From the NCBI RefSeq assembly GCF_044904605.1, contig NZ_JADIKI010000021.1, forward strand, positions 372,001 to 436,000: a DNA stretch of 64,000 nt, written 5' to 3'. Source of the stretch: Dyella_B humi. Lineage in GTDB: Bacteria; Pseudomonadota; Gammaproteobacteria; Xanthomonadales; Rhodanobacteraceae. Under the pieces are notes generated by a model. The model was not told where the DNA came from, searched no databases, and saw only the letters and a list, made by a program, of their open reading frames with translations. Position numbers and translations under genes: made by a program. Positions 1-8,713 of the stretch are shown here, one piece after another (position 1 is the stretch's first letter; every line of letters begins with the position of its first letter).

Positions 1-153
1 TCAAAGCTGTTGACCGGCGTGCAACCTAAGCGATCGCACGCTCCCTGGATCAGGGAGTCTAACTGAGCCGACCATTTGTTTCACCGACGATTTTGTCGCT
101 TTTCGCCACCCAATCTTGACCAAGACACCGTCGCTTTCGCTACGATCACCCTC

Positions 154-699
154 ATGAAACGCCGCAACTCCGCCAACGTGAGCGACGAGGACAGCCGCCT
201 GTTTCGCGAGGCCATCGGCGAGGTGCGCCAGTTCGACCCGGTCGCACCGCCGCCCGCCAGTCCCAAACCGAAACCGTATCCATACATGCTCGAGGCCGAC
301 GAGGCCGCCGTGCCGGGCGAACTGCTGAATATGGAGTTCGATCCTGGCCTGATGGAGGTGGGCGAAGAGCTGAGTTATCTGCGCAACGGCTACCCGCCGA
401 AACTGCTGCGCCAGCTCAAGCGCGGGCAGTTCAGCGTGCAGGACGATATCGACCTGCATCAGATGAATGCCGCGGCCGCGCAGGCCACCATTGCCGATTT
501 TCTTGCGCAGGCCTCCGCGCGTGGCTTGCACTGCGTGCGCATCGTGCATGGCAAGGGGCTGCGCTCGAAGGCTTCCGGGCCAGTGTTGAAGACGTTGACG
601 GATCGCCTGTTGCGCCGTAGCGATGACGTGATCGCGTTTGCTTCTGCGCGTCCAATGCAGGGTGGAACCGGGGCTGTCGTTGTGCTGTTGAAAGGCTAG
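154..699 (+). CDS. Smr-domain protein (small MutS-related)
   Basis: 181-residue protein with a C-terminal Smr domain at about residues 98-181. The domain markers DLH (100-102), HGKG (132-135) and a GGTGA turn near 170 are all visible. The N-terminal 95 residues are charged and proline-rich and probably disordered. Stand-alone Smr proteins are nucleic-acid endonucleases; an E. coli relative (SmrB) cleaves mRNA at collided ribosomes, but the target here is not known. The ATG at 154 is preferred over an in-frame ATG at 76, which would add 26 residues of non-conserved sequence. The gene converges on truD, and the two stop codons overlap at 696-699. Confidence 0.85.
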   Translation: MKRRNSANVSDEDSRLFREAIGEVRQFDPVAPPPASPKPKPYPYMLEADEAAVPGELLNMEFDPGLMEVGEELSYLRNGYPPKLLRQLKRGQFSVQDDIDLHQMNAAAAQATIADFLAQASARGLHCVRIVHGKGLRSKASGPVLKTLTDRLLRRSDDVIAFASARPMQGGTGAVVVLLKG

Positions 700-1712
700 G
701 CGACCAGTTCCCGCACGACGACCGTGGCGTATGCACCCGCCGGCAATTCGAAGCTCAGTTCCAGCGCTTCGTCATCCAGCCAACGCCAAAGCAGATCCTT
801 CGGCAGCAAGCGCAATGGGCGACGTTCCTGATCCATGCGCGCGGCTGCCAGGCCCTCGGCGAGGTCGCTATGTTGCGCGGTGACGGTGCACTCCAATTCG
901 CCGGCAGCCGCGGCGGTGGGTGGTTCGCCCTGCCCCCACAACGGACCGGACGGATGGATGTCGCCTTGCGCCAGACGCGTGGCAAGCACCTCGTCGAACG
1001 GCTCCGGGCCAAACCAGGAGCGCGAACCGGCCAGACACCAGATTTCGCCATCCAGCGGTTTGTCCCAGGCATCGCGCTCCACGCGCGCCGCTAGCAGACT
1101 GTTGAAGATCTGTGAGCGCGCGGCGGAAAGCAGGATCGAACGCTTGTCGCGATCTACGCGGCGTCCGGCGAACATCGCCCGCGCCTGCGCCACGTTGCCG
1201 CCTTCGCGACCGAAGCGTTGTTCGCCGAAATAATTCGGCACGCCGCGCGCGACAATGTTATGCAGCACTTCTTCGGCACGCGTGCGATCGCCGCGCACGT
1301 TGCGCAGCACCAGCACAAAGCGGTTGCCGCGTAAGGCGCCGCGCTTGAGCTTGCGCTTGTGCCGCGTGCTCGCCAGTACTTTTACTTCGGCATGCGGAAA
1401 CGCGCTCCAATCCGGATCGGCTTTGCCCGGCAATTGCACGGTAAAGGCCTGGCGTGTGACGGCGTGGCGATCCTTCAAGCCGGCATAGCCGACGTTCATC
1501 GGCGATACGCCTGCAAAGCGTGCCAGTTCACGCGCTACCCAATCCGTGTTGGCGTCGCGCTTTTCCACCCACAGCAAGGCGTGCTCGCCTTCGCCGTCGG
1601 CGTCGTAGCCGAGGATTTCTTCGACGCGGAAGTCTTCGGGCGTGCTGCGCAGTTCGGCCGTCAGAGGTGGCGTGCCGTGCGCGCGCGGAAGTTCGGATTC
1701 AGGAGCGGTCAT
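696..1712 (-). CDS. truD: tRNA pseudouridine(13) synthase TruD
   Basis: 338 residues, close to the 349 of E. coli TruD. It isomerises uridine 13 of tRNA-Glu. The catalytic motif GLKDRHA places the nucleophilic Asp at residue 81, and NYFGEQRFG is the second family signature. The ATG at 1712 is chosen because upstream in-frame codons run through a dispersed palindromic repeat. In related Xanthomonadales truD usually lies in one block with ftsB, ispD and ispF; here ispD and ispF are absent and a repeat fills the short gap to ftsB. Confidence 0.93.
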   Translation of the reverse strand: MTAPESELPRAHGTPPLTAELRSTPEDFRVEEILGYDADGEGEHALLWVEKRDANTDWVARELARFAGVSPMNVGYAGLKDRHAVTRQAFTVQLPGKADPDWSAFPHAEVKVLASTRHKRKLKRGALRGNRFVLVLRNVRGDRTRAEEVLHNIVARGVPNYFGEQRFGREGGNVAQARAMFAGRRVDRDKRSILLSAARSQIFNSLLAARVERDAWDKPLDGEIWCLAGSRSWFGPEPFDEVLATRLAQGDIHPSGPLWGQGEPPTAAAAGELECTVTAQHSDLAEGLAAARMDQERRPLRLLPKDLLWRWLDDEALELSFELPAGAYATVVVRELVA

Positions 1713-1722
1713 AGATACCTTG

Positions 1723-1849
1723 CCGTCATTCCCGCGGAAGCGGGCACGCGGGGAGAGCACATGGACGTGCTCGGCCTTGAGGAGCGAGGAATCCATGTCG
1801 CTCTTAGGCGAGAGTCCGAAATGGATTCCTGCTTCCGCGGAAATGACGG
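1723..1849. repeat. REP-like palindromic repeat (diverged copy)
   Basis: The arms CCGTCATTcCCGCgGAAGCGGG and the matching ATGGATTCCtGCTTCcGCGG-AATGACGG (inverted) flank a loop of about 70 bases. This is a degenerate member of the main palindrome family of the window. It fills the ftsB-truD gap. Confidence 0.75.
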
Positions 1850-1863
1850 CAAAGAGAAAGTGC

Positions 1864-2190
1864 TCAATTGCCGCCGCTCGTCCCCGAAGCCGCAGGTACA
1901 GCCGTACTCGCCGCTGGCTTCGGCACCACCTGATAGAAGGTCTCGCCCGGCTTGATCAAGCCCAATTCACCGCGAGCACGCGCTTCCACCGCCTGTTCGC
2001 CATGCTTGAGATCGTCCACGTCCGCGGCCAGCGCCTGGTTGCGTTGGGTGAGCTTATCGTTCTCGTCACCTTGCTTCTTCACCGCAGCGCGCAAGCTGGT
2101 CACCTCGGACATGCCGCCGTGACTGGACCACAGTTCAAACTGCAGTCCAATCAGCATCAGCAACAGGATCAAGGCGATCCAACGCAACAT
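1864..2190 (-). CDS. ftsB: Cell division protein FtsB
   Basis: 108-residue bitopic membrane protein. A hydrophobic N-terminal helix (about residues 3-20) is followed by a predicted coiled coil (about 28-70) and the septum-formation region ending near GLIKPGETFYQVV, which is typical of FtsB/DivIC. FtsB forms the FtsQLB complex that relays the septal peptidoglycan synthesis signal. The C-terminal tail is Ala/Ser-rich and variable. It starts 20 bases after the eno stop codon, so it is probably co-transcribed with pyrG-kdsA-eno. Confidence 0.92.
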   Translation of the reverse strand: MLRWIALILLLMLIGLQFELWSSHGGMSEVTSLRAAVKKQGDENDKLTQRNQALAADVDDLKHGEQAVEARARGELGLIKPGETFYQVVPKPAASTAVPAASGTSGGN

Positions 2191-2210
2191 GGCTCAGGCG
2201 GTAACCTCGC

Positions 2211-3509
2211 TCAGCCAGGCAGATGGGTAAGACTGGGAAACGCGTTGCGACCGGCGTAGACGGCAGACGAACCGAGCGCCTCTTCGATGCGCAGCAGCTG
2301 GTTGTACTTGGCCACGCGATCGGTACGGCACAGCGAACCCGTCTTGATCTGGGTGGCAGTGGTGGCGACGGCGATGTCGGAGATGGTGGTGTCTTCGGTT
2401 TCGCCGGAGCGATGCGACACGATCGCCGCGTACTTGGCGGCATCGGCCATGGCGATGGCTTCCAGCGTTTCGGACAGCGTGCCGATCTGGTTCACCTTGA
2501 TCAGGATCGCGTTGGCGATCTTCTTGTCGATGCCTTCGCGGAAGATCGCCGGGTTGGTGACAAACAAGTCATCACCCACCAACTGCACCTTATTGCCGAT
2601 CTTATCGGTGAGCAGCTTCCAGCCGTCCCAGTCGCCTTCGGCCATGCCGTCTTCGATGGTGACGATCGGATATTGCTGCGCCCAGCTCGCCAAGAGATCC
2701 ACGAACTGCGCCGGCGTGTAGACCTTGCCCTCGCCTTCCAGGTCGTACTTGCCGTCCTTGAAGAATTCGGAACTGGCCACGTCGAGACCGAGCAGGATGT
2801 CGCTGCCGATCTTGTAGCCGCTCTTGTTAACGGCTTCGAGAATGGTGTCCAGCGCTTCGATGTTGGAGCGCAGATTCGGTGCGAAGCCGCCTTCGTCACC
2901 CACCGCGGTGTTGAGGCCCTTGCCCTTCAGCACGCCCTTGAGCGCGTGGAAGATCTCGGTGCCTGCGCGCAGCGCTTCGGCGAAGTTCGGCAGGCCCACC
3001 GGCAGCACCATGAATTCCTGCACGTCGACGTTGTTGTCGGCATGCGCACCGCCGTTGATGATGTTCATCATCGGCACCGGCAACGCGCCCGGCTTGCCGT
3101 TGGAAAGGTATTTCCACAGCGGCTCCTTGCGCGATGCCGCCATGGCGTGCGCGGCGGCCATCGACACGCCCAGCAGCGCGTTCGCACCGAGACGGCCTTT
3201 GTTCGGCGTGCCGTCGAGGTCGATCAGCTTCTTGTCCAGGCCTTTCTGGTCCGCGGCATCGAAGCCCTTCAGCGTGTTGGCGATTTCACCGTTGACGTTG
3301 CCGACCGCCTTCTTCACACCTTTACCCAGATAACGCGACTTGTCGCCATCACGCAGCTCCACCGCCTCGCGCGTGCCGGTGGACGCACCGCTCGGAACCG
3401 CCGCGCGACCGAAGGCGCCATCGGCCAGCGTGACTTCTGCTTCGAGCGTGGGGTTGCCGCGGGAGTCGAGAATTTCACGGGCGTGGATGCGAGTGATGGC
3501 TGTGCTCAT
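2211..3509 (-). CDS. eno: Enolase
   Basis: 432 residues, the normal length. It catalyses 2-phosphoglycerate to phosphoenolpyruvate and belongs to the RNA degradosome in some gammaproteobacteria. Family signatures seen include the N-terminal REILDSRGNPT, the loop SGASTG, the acid region GDEGGFAP, the metal-binding TIEDG and the catalytic ILIKVNQIGT and VSHRSGETED segments. It is the third gene of the pyrG-kdsA-eno-ftsB block, 194 bases after the kdsA stop. That gap contains CCTCTCC-type repeats, so a separate promoter is possible. Confidence 0.97.
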   Translation of the reverse strand: MSTAITRIHAREILDSRGNPTLEAEVTLADGAFGRAAVPSGASTGTREAVELRDGDKSRYLGKGVKKAVGNVNGEIANTLKGFDAADQKGLDKKLIDLDGTPNKGRLGANALLGVSMAAAHAMAASRKEPLWKYLSNGKPGALPVPMMNIINGGAHADNNVDVQEFMVLPVGLPNFAEALRAGTEIFHALKGVLKGKGLNTAVGDEGGFAPNLRSNIEALDTILEAVNKSGYKIGSDILLGLDVASSEFFKDGKYDLEGEGKVYTPAQFVDLLASWAQQYPIVTIEDGMAEGDWDGWKLLTDKIGNKVQLVGDDLFVTNPAIFREGIDKKIANAILIKVNQIGTLSETLEAIAMADAAKYAAIVSHRSGETEDTTISDIAVATTATQIKTGSLCRTDRVAKYNQLLRIEEALGSSAVYAGRNAFPSLTHLPG

Positions 3510-3541
3510 GGTTTGCCTTGATGATGTTATTCAACAGGTGG

Positions 3542-3703
3542 ATGACGTTTCTGCTCTCTCCTCGAAGAGAGGGAGCCAGGAGAAGGGCTGAGCTTGCCAA
3601 GTATTCCGTGCTTAATGCAAAGCCTAATTTGCCTCGCCCCAAAAACAGCCTTCACGCAAGGTTGGCCCCTCATCCCTGCCCCTCTCCCCGAGGACAGGGG
3701 AAA
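3542..3703. repeat. CCTCTCC-type palindromic repeats in the kdsA-eno gap
   Basis: Two short GC-rich hairpins occupy this spacer. One is CTCTCTCCTCGAAGAGAGGGAG near 3553-3575. The other is CCCCTCTCCCCGAGGacagggg near 3679-3700, preceded by GGCCCCTCATCCCTG. The second resembles the copy at 44893-44936 next to purF. Neither has a properly placed U-tract, so a terminator role is unlikely. Confidence 0.55.
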
Positions 3704-4537
3704 TCAAATATCTTGCTCCAGGAAACCGTGCCGCTTGGTCACGGCGTCCAATTCCAACAGTGTCTGCAGCAGCGCTTCCATCTTGCCGAGCGGCCAGGCG
3801 TTCGGCCCGTCGCTAAGCGCCTTGCTGGGATCGGGATGCGTTTCAGCAAACAGTCCGGCGATGCCCACTGCGACCGCCGCGCGCGCCAGCACCGGCACGA
3901 ATTCACGCTGACCGCCGGAACTAGTGCCCTGCCCGCCCGGCAACTGCACCGAATGCGTGGCATCGAACACTACAGGACAGCCGGTGTCGCGCATCACGCT
4001 GAGTGAGCGCATGTCGGAAACGAGGTTGTTGTAGCCGAAGCTGGCACCGCGCTCGCAAACCATGATGTCGTCATTGCCCACGGCTTTGGCCTTGTCCACG
4101 ACGTTCTTCATGTCCCACGGCGCGAGGAACTGGCCTTTCTTGATGTTCACCGGCTTGCCGGCGCGGGCCACGTTCTGGATGAAATCGGTCTGGCGACACA
4201 GAAACGCCGGCGTCTGCAGCACGTCCACCACGGCGGCCACTTCGTGCATCGGCGTGTATTCGTGCACGTCAGTCAGCACCGGCACGCCCAACTGGCGCTT
4301 CACCTCGGCCAGGATGCGCAGGCCCTCTTCCATGCCCGGGCCGCGAAAACTACTACCAGAGGAACGATTCGCCTTGTCGAAGCTGGATTTGAAGATGAAG
4401 TTGATGCCGAGCTTGCCGGTGATTTCCTTCAGCGTGCCGGCGGTGTCGATCTGCAGTTGTTCGGATTCCACCACGCAAGGACCGGCAATCAGGAACAAAG
4501 GGTTGTCCAGGCCGATCTCGAAACCGCACAACTTCAT
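3704..4537 (-). CDS. kdsA: 3-deoxy-8-phosphooctulonate synthase (KDO8P synthase)
   Basis: 277 residues. It condenses phosphoenolpyruvate with arabinose-5-phosphate to give KDO-8-phosphate for lipid A inner core assembly. The N-terminal IAGPCVVES signature, KSSFDKANRSS, the LTDVHE strand and the C-terminal FAETHPDP metal/PEP site are all present. The ATG at 4537 overlaps the pyrG stop in an ATGA, showing translational coupling. The open frame continues upstream inside pyrG, but that part has no family similarity. Confidence 0.97.
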   Translation of the reverse strand: MKLCGFEIGLDNPLFLIAGPCVVESEQLQIDTAGTLKEITGKLGINFIFKSSFDKANRSSGSSFRGPGMEEGLRILAEVKRQLGVPVLTDVHEYTPMHEVAAVVDVLQTPAFLCRQTDFIQNVARAGKPVNIKKGQFLAPWDMKNVVDKAKAVGNDDIMVCERGASFGYNNLVSDMRSLSVMRDTGCPVVFDATHSVQLPGGQGTSSGGQREFVPVLARAAVAVGIAGLFAETHPDPSKALSDGPNAWPLGKMEALLQTLLELDAVTKRHGFLEQDI

Positions 4538-6204
4538 GCCACCGCCCCTTTTGCAAGCTTCTCGCCCTCGCGCACGGCTTTGAATTCGCGCGCAGCACGC
4601 ACGAAGCCGATGAACAGCGGATGGCCGTCGCGTGGGGTGGAGGTGAATTCCGGATGCGCCTGGCAACCCAGGAACCACGGATGCTTCTGCAACGGCAGCT
4701 CGACGATCTCCACCAGCAGGTCGTCCATCGATTTGCCAGAGACCACCATCCCCAGGTCCTCAAACGACTGGCGGTAGCGGTTGTTGAATTCATAACGATG
4801 GCGATGGCGCTCGCGCACGATGTCCTGGCCGTACAGTTGGCGCGCCAGCGTACCGGCCTTCAAGCGGCATTCCTGCGCGCCCAGGCGCATGGTGCCGCCC
4901 AGATCTGAGCGCTCGCTGCGCTGCTCGATCTCACCGGTCGCGGTGGTCCACTCGGTAATCAGCCCGATCACCGGGTTGGGTGTGTGACGATCGTTCTCGC
5001 TGGAATCGGCATCGGTGAGGCCCGCCACGTTCCGCGCGAAATCCACCACGGCTGCGTGCATGCCATAGCAAATGCCGAAATACGGCACGCCGTGTTCGCG
5101 GGCGTATTTCGCCGCCAGAATCTTGCCTTCGAAGCCGCGCTTGCCGAAGCCGCCGGGCACCAGGATCGCATCGACGGTGCCAAGCACCTTGGCCGCGCCT
5201 TCCGCCTCGATCTGCTCGGAATCGATCCACTGCAGATTCACGCGCGCCTGCTGCTTGATGCCGCCGTGACGCAACGCCTCTCCCAGGGATTTGTAGGCAT
5301 CCTTGTGCTCGACGTACTTGCCGACGATGGCCACCTTGACCTCGTCCTTGGGGTGCTCGACCGCTTCCACGGTACGCTGCCATCCCGACAGATCGGCCGG
5401 CTTGGCGTCCAGGCCCATTTTCTTGACGACGATGTCGTCCAGGCCCTGCTGATGTAGCCACAGCGGCTGCTTATAGATGATGTCCACGTCGGCCGCGCTG
5501 ATCACGGCCTGCTCGGGCACGTTGGTGAACAGAGCGATCTTGCGGCGCTCACTGTCCGGCAGCGGCTGCTCGCAGCGGCACAACAGGATGTCTGGCTGGA
5601 TACCGATCGAGCGCAGTTCCTTCACGGAGTGCTGGGTCGGCTTGGTTTTGATCTCGCCGGCAGCCTTGATGTACGGCACCAGGGTGAGGTGCATGAACAG
5701 GCATTTCTCTGGGCCGTGCTCGATGCGCAGCTGGCGGATGGCTTCCAGGAAGGGCTGGGACTCAATGTCGCCCACCGTGCCGCCGATCTCGACCAGCGCC
5801 ACGTCGAAGCCGCGGGTGGCCTCGTGAATGCAGTGCTTGATCTCGTCGGTGATATGCGGGATCACCTGAACGGTGGCGCCCAGATAGTCGCCGCGACGTT
5901 CCTTGCGGATCACCGATTCGTAGATCTTGCCGGTTGTGATGGAATTCTTGCCGGTGAGACGAGTGTGAACGAAGCGCTCGTAGTGGCCGAGGTCCAGGTC
6001 GGTTTCCGCGCCGTCGTCGGTCACGTAGACCTCGCCGTGCTGGAAAGGACTCATCGTGCCCGGATCCACATTGATGTAGGGATCGAGCTTCATCATGGTG
6101 ACCGAAAGCCCGCGCGCCTCAAGAATGGACGCAAGCGACGCCGCCGCGATGCCCTTGCCAAGCGAGGACACCACACCGCCAGTGACGAAAATCAGGGGGG
6201 TCAT
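4534..6204 (-). CDS. pyrG: CTP synthase
   Basis: 556 residues. It aminates UTP to CTP using glutamine. The N-terminal synthetase domain (about 1-270) opens with FVTGGVVSSLGKG and contains KLDPYINVDPGTM. The C-terminal class I glutamine amidotransferase domain has the nucleophile in YFGICYGMH and a catalytic His/Glu pair in the final 45 residues (AHPEF). It is the first gene of a four-gene block (pyrG-kdsA-eno-ftsB). A 159-base gap separates it from the upstream terpene synthase on the same strand. Confidence 0.97.
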   Translation of the reverse strand: MTPLIFVTGGVVSSLGKGIAAASLASILEARGLSVTMMKLDPYINVDPGTMSPFQHGEVYVTDDGAETDLDLGHYERFVHTRLTGKNSITTGKIYESVIRKERRGDYLGATVQVIPHITDEIKHCIHEATRGFDVALVEIGGTVGDIESQPFLEAIRQLRIEHGPEKCLFMHLTLVPYIKAAGEIKTKPTQHSVKELRSIGIQPDILLCRCEQPLPDSERRKIALFTNVPEQAVISAADVDIIYKQPLWLHQQGLDDIVVKKMGLDAKPADLSGWQRTVEAVEHPKDEVKVAIVGKYVEHKDAYKSLGEALRHGGIKQQARVNLQWIDSEQIEAEGAAKVLGTVDAILVPGGFGKRGFEGKILAAKYAREHGVPYFGICYGMHAAVVDFARNVAGLTDADSSENDRHTPNPVIGLITEWTTATGEIEQRSERSDLGGTMRLGAQECRLKAGTLARQLYGQDIVRERHRHRYEFNNRYRQSFEDLGMVVSGKSMDDLLVEIVELPLQKHPWFLGCQAHPEFTSTPRDGHPLFIGFVRAAREFKAVREGEKLAKGAVA

Positions 6205-6313
6205 GGAAAGCAGCCGTGCTGGAAATCGGCATTTTAGCGGCAGAACGCTCCAGCCGCGAGATACTTCGCGGCTTCGACCGCAAACTTTCTTCCTGACCGG
6301 GCTGTGGATGCCC

Positions 6314-6342
6314 CTTTTCGCTAAAACGTGGCTGGCGAAAAG
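6314..6342. other. Inverted repeat upstream of pyrG
   Basis: CTTTTCGC (6314-6321) and GCGAAAAG (6335-6342) form an 8-bp perfect stem with a 13-base loop, between the terpene synthase stop and the pyrG start. There is no U-tract on the minus strand, so it is at best a weak terminator, or an operator or mRNA hairpin in the pyrG leader. Confidence 0.45.
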
Positions 6343-6363
6343 CCGACTGAGGGTTGTTAACGT

Positions 6364-7374
6364 TCAGACGACCGCGACGGAGACCGCGTCGCCCGGCACA
6401 GGCTGAGCGGCTTTCGGCAGCGGATGCGGAACGCGGCAGATGATGCGCTCTCGGTCATAGCGGGGGCAGACGAAATGCCAGTAACTGAAGCCTTCTGCCA
6501 TGTGATGCATAAGCACACCCCACTCCCGGAGCTCGCTAGGCAGCGCATCAATCAGCATCGACAACTTCGCCAATGCTGCACGGCATAGGCTAACTACCCG
6601 GCCATACGCCGACTCGAAATCGCATCCGTACTGGTTCTGAACCAACACGACAAGATTCACACGGTCCGCATCCTTTTCCACACTGACCAGTTCATTCACG
6701 ATGGCAACGATGGCCGATGCCGTCATCACCACGCGGCGGGCTGCGGGTATCCGGTCCACGTCCCCTATCTGCAGATCGAGGAGCTGCGCGGTGGGAATCA
6801 CGCCGATCGTGATCACACGCCTGCGCAGATGAACCCACGGACTCACCATGCCCGTTGCATGAATAGAACTGTTTTCGCGAGCGACGGTTTTCACCCACAC
6901 GCTCATCTTCCGATTGAGTCGATGCACGTAGTCGCTGGAGACTCCCAGGCTTTTGTAGCCATCGACGATCGCCTTCCAGGCTTGCAGATAAGGATCCTTT
7001 TCACAGTCAGCACCGGCGTCCCATCGGAAGGCGCTCTTCATGCCGTGCAGGATGGTGCCGAGGTCCGGCGCCTTCTCTACCACCACATCATCCCAGAGCA
7101 GCCACAGGGTGATGTATTTCGAATAGAGCAAGAGCTCTTCAAAACTCGCAAAGGGGTGTGAAAAGCCGGCATAACCCCATACCGCCATGCGGCTTACCTT
7201 TTCCGCATAACACTCATCAGGAATGAGACCAGAAGCTTCCATCCACGCGATCGTCGCTCGCTCCACTTCATGCGCGTACGGTGAAAGTTTCACGTGAGAC
7301 AAACTCAGCTCGTGCTGCGCGCCTGAGTCCACCAAACCTTGCATCGACGATTCACTTGCCGAATCCATGTTCAT
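6364..7374 (-). CDS. Class I terpene synthase (terpene cyclase)
   Basis: 336 residues, the length of microbial sesquiterpene synthases. The Mg-binding aspartate motif is WDDVVVE (D95, D96, E100). The second metal motif NELVSVEKD gives N227, S231 and D235 of the NSE/DTE triad. LRRRVITIG (about 183-191) matches the diphosphate-sensor region, and the RY pair is at 305-306. Together these strongly indicate ionisation and cyclisation of a prenyl diphosphate such as farnesyl or geranyl diphosphate; the product cannot be read from sequence. The ATG at 7374 has GAGG six bases upstream. No prenyltransferase, P450 or methyltransferase lies beside it, so it is an orphan. Confidence 0.85.
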   Translation of the reverse strand: MNMDSASESSMQGLVDSGAQHELSLSHVKLSPYAHEVERATIAWMEASGLIPDECYAEKVSRMAVWGYAGFSHPFASFEELLLYSKYITLWLLWDDVVVEKAPDLGTILHGMKSAFRWDAGADCEKDPYLQAWKAIVDGYKSLGVSSDYVHRLNRKMSVWVKTVARENSSIHATGMVSPWVHLRRRVITIGVIPTAQLLDLQIGDVDRIPAARRVVMTASAIVAIVNELVSVEKDADRVNLVVLVQNQYGCDFESAYGRVVSLCRAALAKLSMLIDALPSELREWGVLMHHMAEGFSYWHFVCPRYDRERIICRVPHPLPKAAQPVPGDAVSVAVV

Positions 7375-7615
7375 CTTTCACCTCGCACGGCGAGAAGCAA
7401 CATCAATGCTTGACGTTTCGATGGGACAGCATGGGGCGTCAGGCTTATTGCAAGCCCGGACAGCAAACATCACTTATGCATCGCGCTACCGAAAATGGCG
7501 CGCATATTGATGCTACCTACACATCTATAAATGAAGAATCAAAATGCAGTTACGAGCCCAGGCAGCAACGTGTCCCCCTTATTCGGGCACAGCATCACGT
7601 TGAGAAGCCGAGCAT
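7375..7615. other. Terpene synthase upstream region, no gene seen
   Basis: About 240 bases, visibly more AT-rich than the flanks, between the cyo terminator and the terpene synthase. I see no convincing coding region. A TATAGA-type element lies on the minus strand near 7520-7535 and could be a -10 box, but its -35 partner is unclear. Confidence 0.4.
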
Positions 7616-7647
7616 AAAAAAACCTCTCCGTTCCGGAGAGGTTTTTT
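7616..7647. terminator. Bidirectional intrinsic terminator after cyoABCD
   Basis: An 8-bp stem CCTCTCCG/CGGAGAGG with a 3-base loop is flanked by seven A and six T, so it can terminate on either strand. It ends the leftward cyoABCD operon, which finishes at 7728, and insulates the terpene synthase. Confidence 0.9.
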
Positions 7648-7727
7648 GGTGCGATATACGACGTCAAGTACTACCCCGGAGCCATAACCCCCATTGAGCT
7701 GCCAGGGGCCAGACCGCACACGGGATA

Positions 7728-8090
7728 TCAGCCGATGCTCGAAGGCATCGAGGTCGGATGCATCATGTAGAGGTTCATGTTGTGCATCACCCAGATCGAA
7801 CCGACCACGATGATGGCGATGATCAGCACGGTGAACACGCCGATGGACAAGTTGTCGCGCTGACCCGGCTTGCTGCTCAGATGCAGGAAGAACACCAACT
7901 GCACCAGCACCTGCGCCACGCACAGCACCATGATGCCCGGCATCACCATGTTATGCGGCACCGCGCCTGACATCACGCATCCGAACGACATGAACGTCAG
8001 GATGATGGAAAGCGCGAAACCAACGATGTAGGACTTCAGCGTGCCGTGATTGGCGTGCTGGTGATCCGCATGACTGTGATGAGCCGACAT
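7728..8090 (-). CDS. cyoD: Cytochrome bo3 quinol oxidase subunit IV
   Basis: 120-residue inner-membrane protein with three predicted helices (about 20-42, 48-68 and 80-101) and a His-rich N-terminus. CyoD assists CuB/heme assembly of the bo3-type ubiquinol oxidase. The ATG at 8090 shares its A with the cyoC stop (TGATG), so translation is coupled. A longer in-frame start would overlap cyoC and lacks family similarity. It is the last gene before the terminator at 7616-7647; no cyoE (heme O synthase) follows. Confidence 0.92.
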   Translation of the reverse strand: MSAHHSHADHQHANHGTLKSYIVGFALSIILTFMSFGCVMSGAVPHNMVMPGIMVLCVAQVLVQLVFFLHLSSKPGQRDNLSIGVFTVLIIAIIVVGSIWVMHNMNLYMMHPTSMPSSIG

Positions 8091-8710
8091 CAGAGCACTC
8101 CCCGCAGATAGACGATGGTGAACACGCAGATCCAGACCACGTCCAGGAAATGCCAGAACAGGCTCAGGCACGACAGACGGCGCGTGACGGTATCGGTGAG
8201 GCCGAAGCGGCGCACCGTGTCCATCATCATCACGATCCAGATCAGGCCGGCGCTGACGTGCAGGCCGTGCGTGCCGACCAGGGTGAAATAGGACGACAGG
8301 AACGCGCTGCGATTCGGGCCGGCGCCCTCATGAATGAGGTGCGCGAACTCGTGCACTTCCATCACGATGAAGCCCAGGCCGAACAGGAAGGTGACGAACA
8401 GCCAACCCATCACCTTGTTGCGCTTGCCGGCGTGCATGTTCAGCATCGCCAGACCGAAGGTGAAGCTGCTGAACAACAGCAGCATGGTTTCACCCAGTAC
8501 ATACGGCAGTTCGAACAGCTCCTTGCTGGTCGGGCCGCCGGCAGTGGCGTTGCAAAGCACGGCGAACGAAGCGAACAGCGCTGAGAAGATCAGGCAGTCG
8601 CTCATCAGATAGATCCAGAACCCGAGCAGGGTCTTGGATCCGTCGTCGTGATGGTCGTCAGCAGCGTGCGCGACGATGTCGTGATTAGCGGTAATGGTGG
8701 AACTGCTCAT
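8090..8710 (-). CDS. cyoC: Cytochrome bo3 quinol oxidase subunit III
   Basis: 206 residues with five predicted membrane helices, matching E. coli CyoC (204). Conserved segments include GFWIYLMSDCLIFSALFA near the start, VMEVHEF, and the C-terminal SLFWHFLDVVWICVFTIVY typical of subunit III. It stabilises the oxidase and is not itself redox-active. It begins three bases after cyoB. Confidence 0.95.
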   Translation of the reverse strand: MSSSTITANHDIVAHAADDHHDDGSKTLLGFWIYLMSDCLIFSALFASFAVLCNATAGGPTSKELFELPYVLGETMLLLFSSFTFGLAMLNMHAGKRNKVMGWLFVTFLFGLGFIVMEVHEFAHLIHEGAGPNRSAFLSSYFTLVGTHGLHVSAGLIWIVMMMDTVRRFGLTDTVTRRLSCLSLFWHFLDVVWICVFTIVYLRGVL

Positions 8711-8713
8711 GAC

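Noticed and set aside
2223..3521. Long open frame on the plus strand opposite eno
   Set aside because: It is the mirror of a high-GC gene; the translation is His/Arg/Gln-rich and has no family motif, whereas the minus strand is an unmistakable enolase.
3665..3703. CCTCTCC hairpin as a kdsA terminator
   Set aside because: No run of U follows the stem on the minus strand, and the same sequence recurs beside purF as a dispersed repeat.
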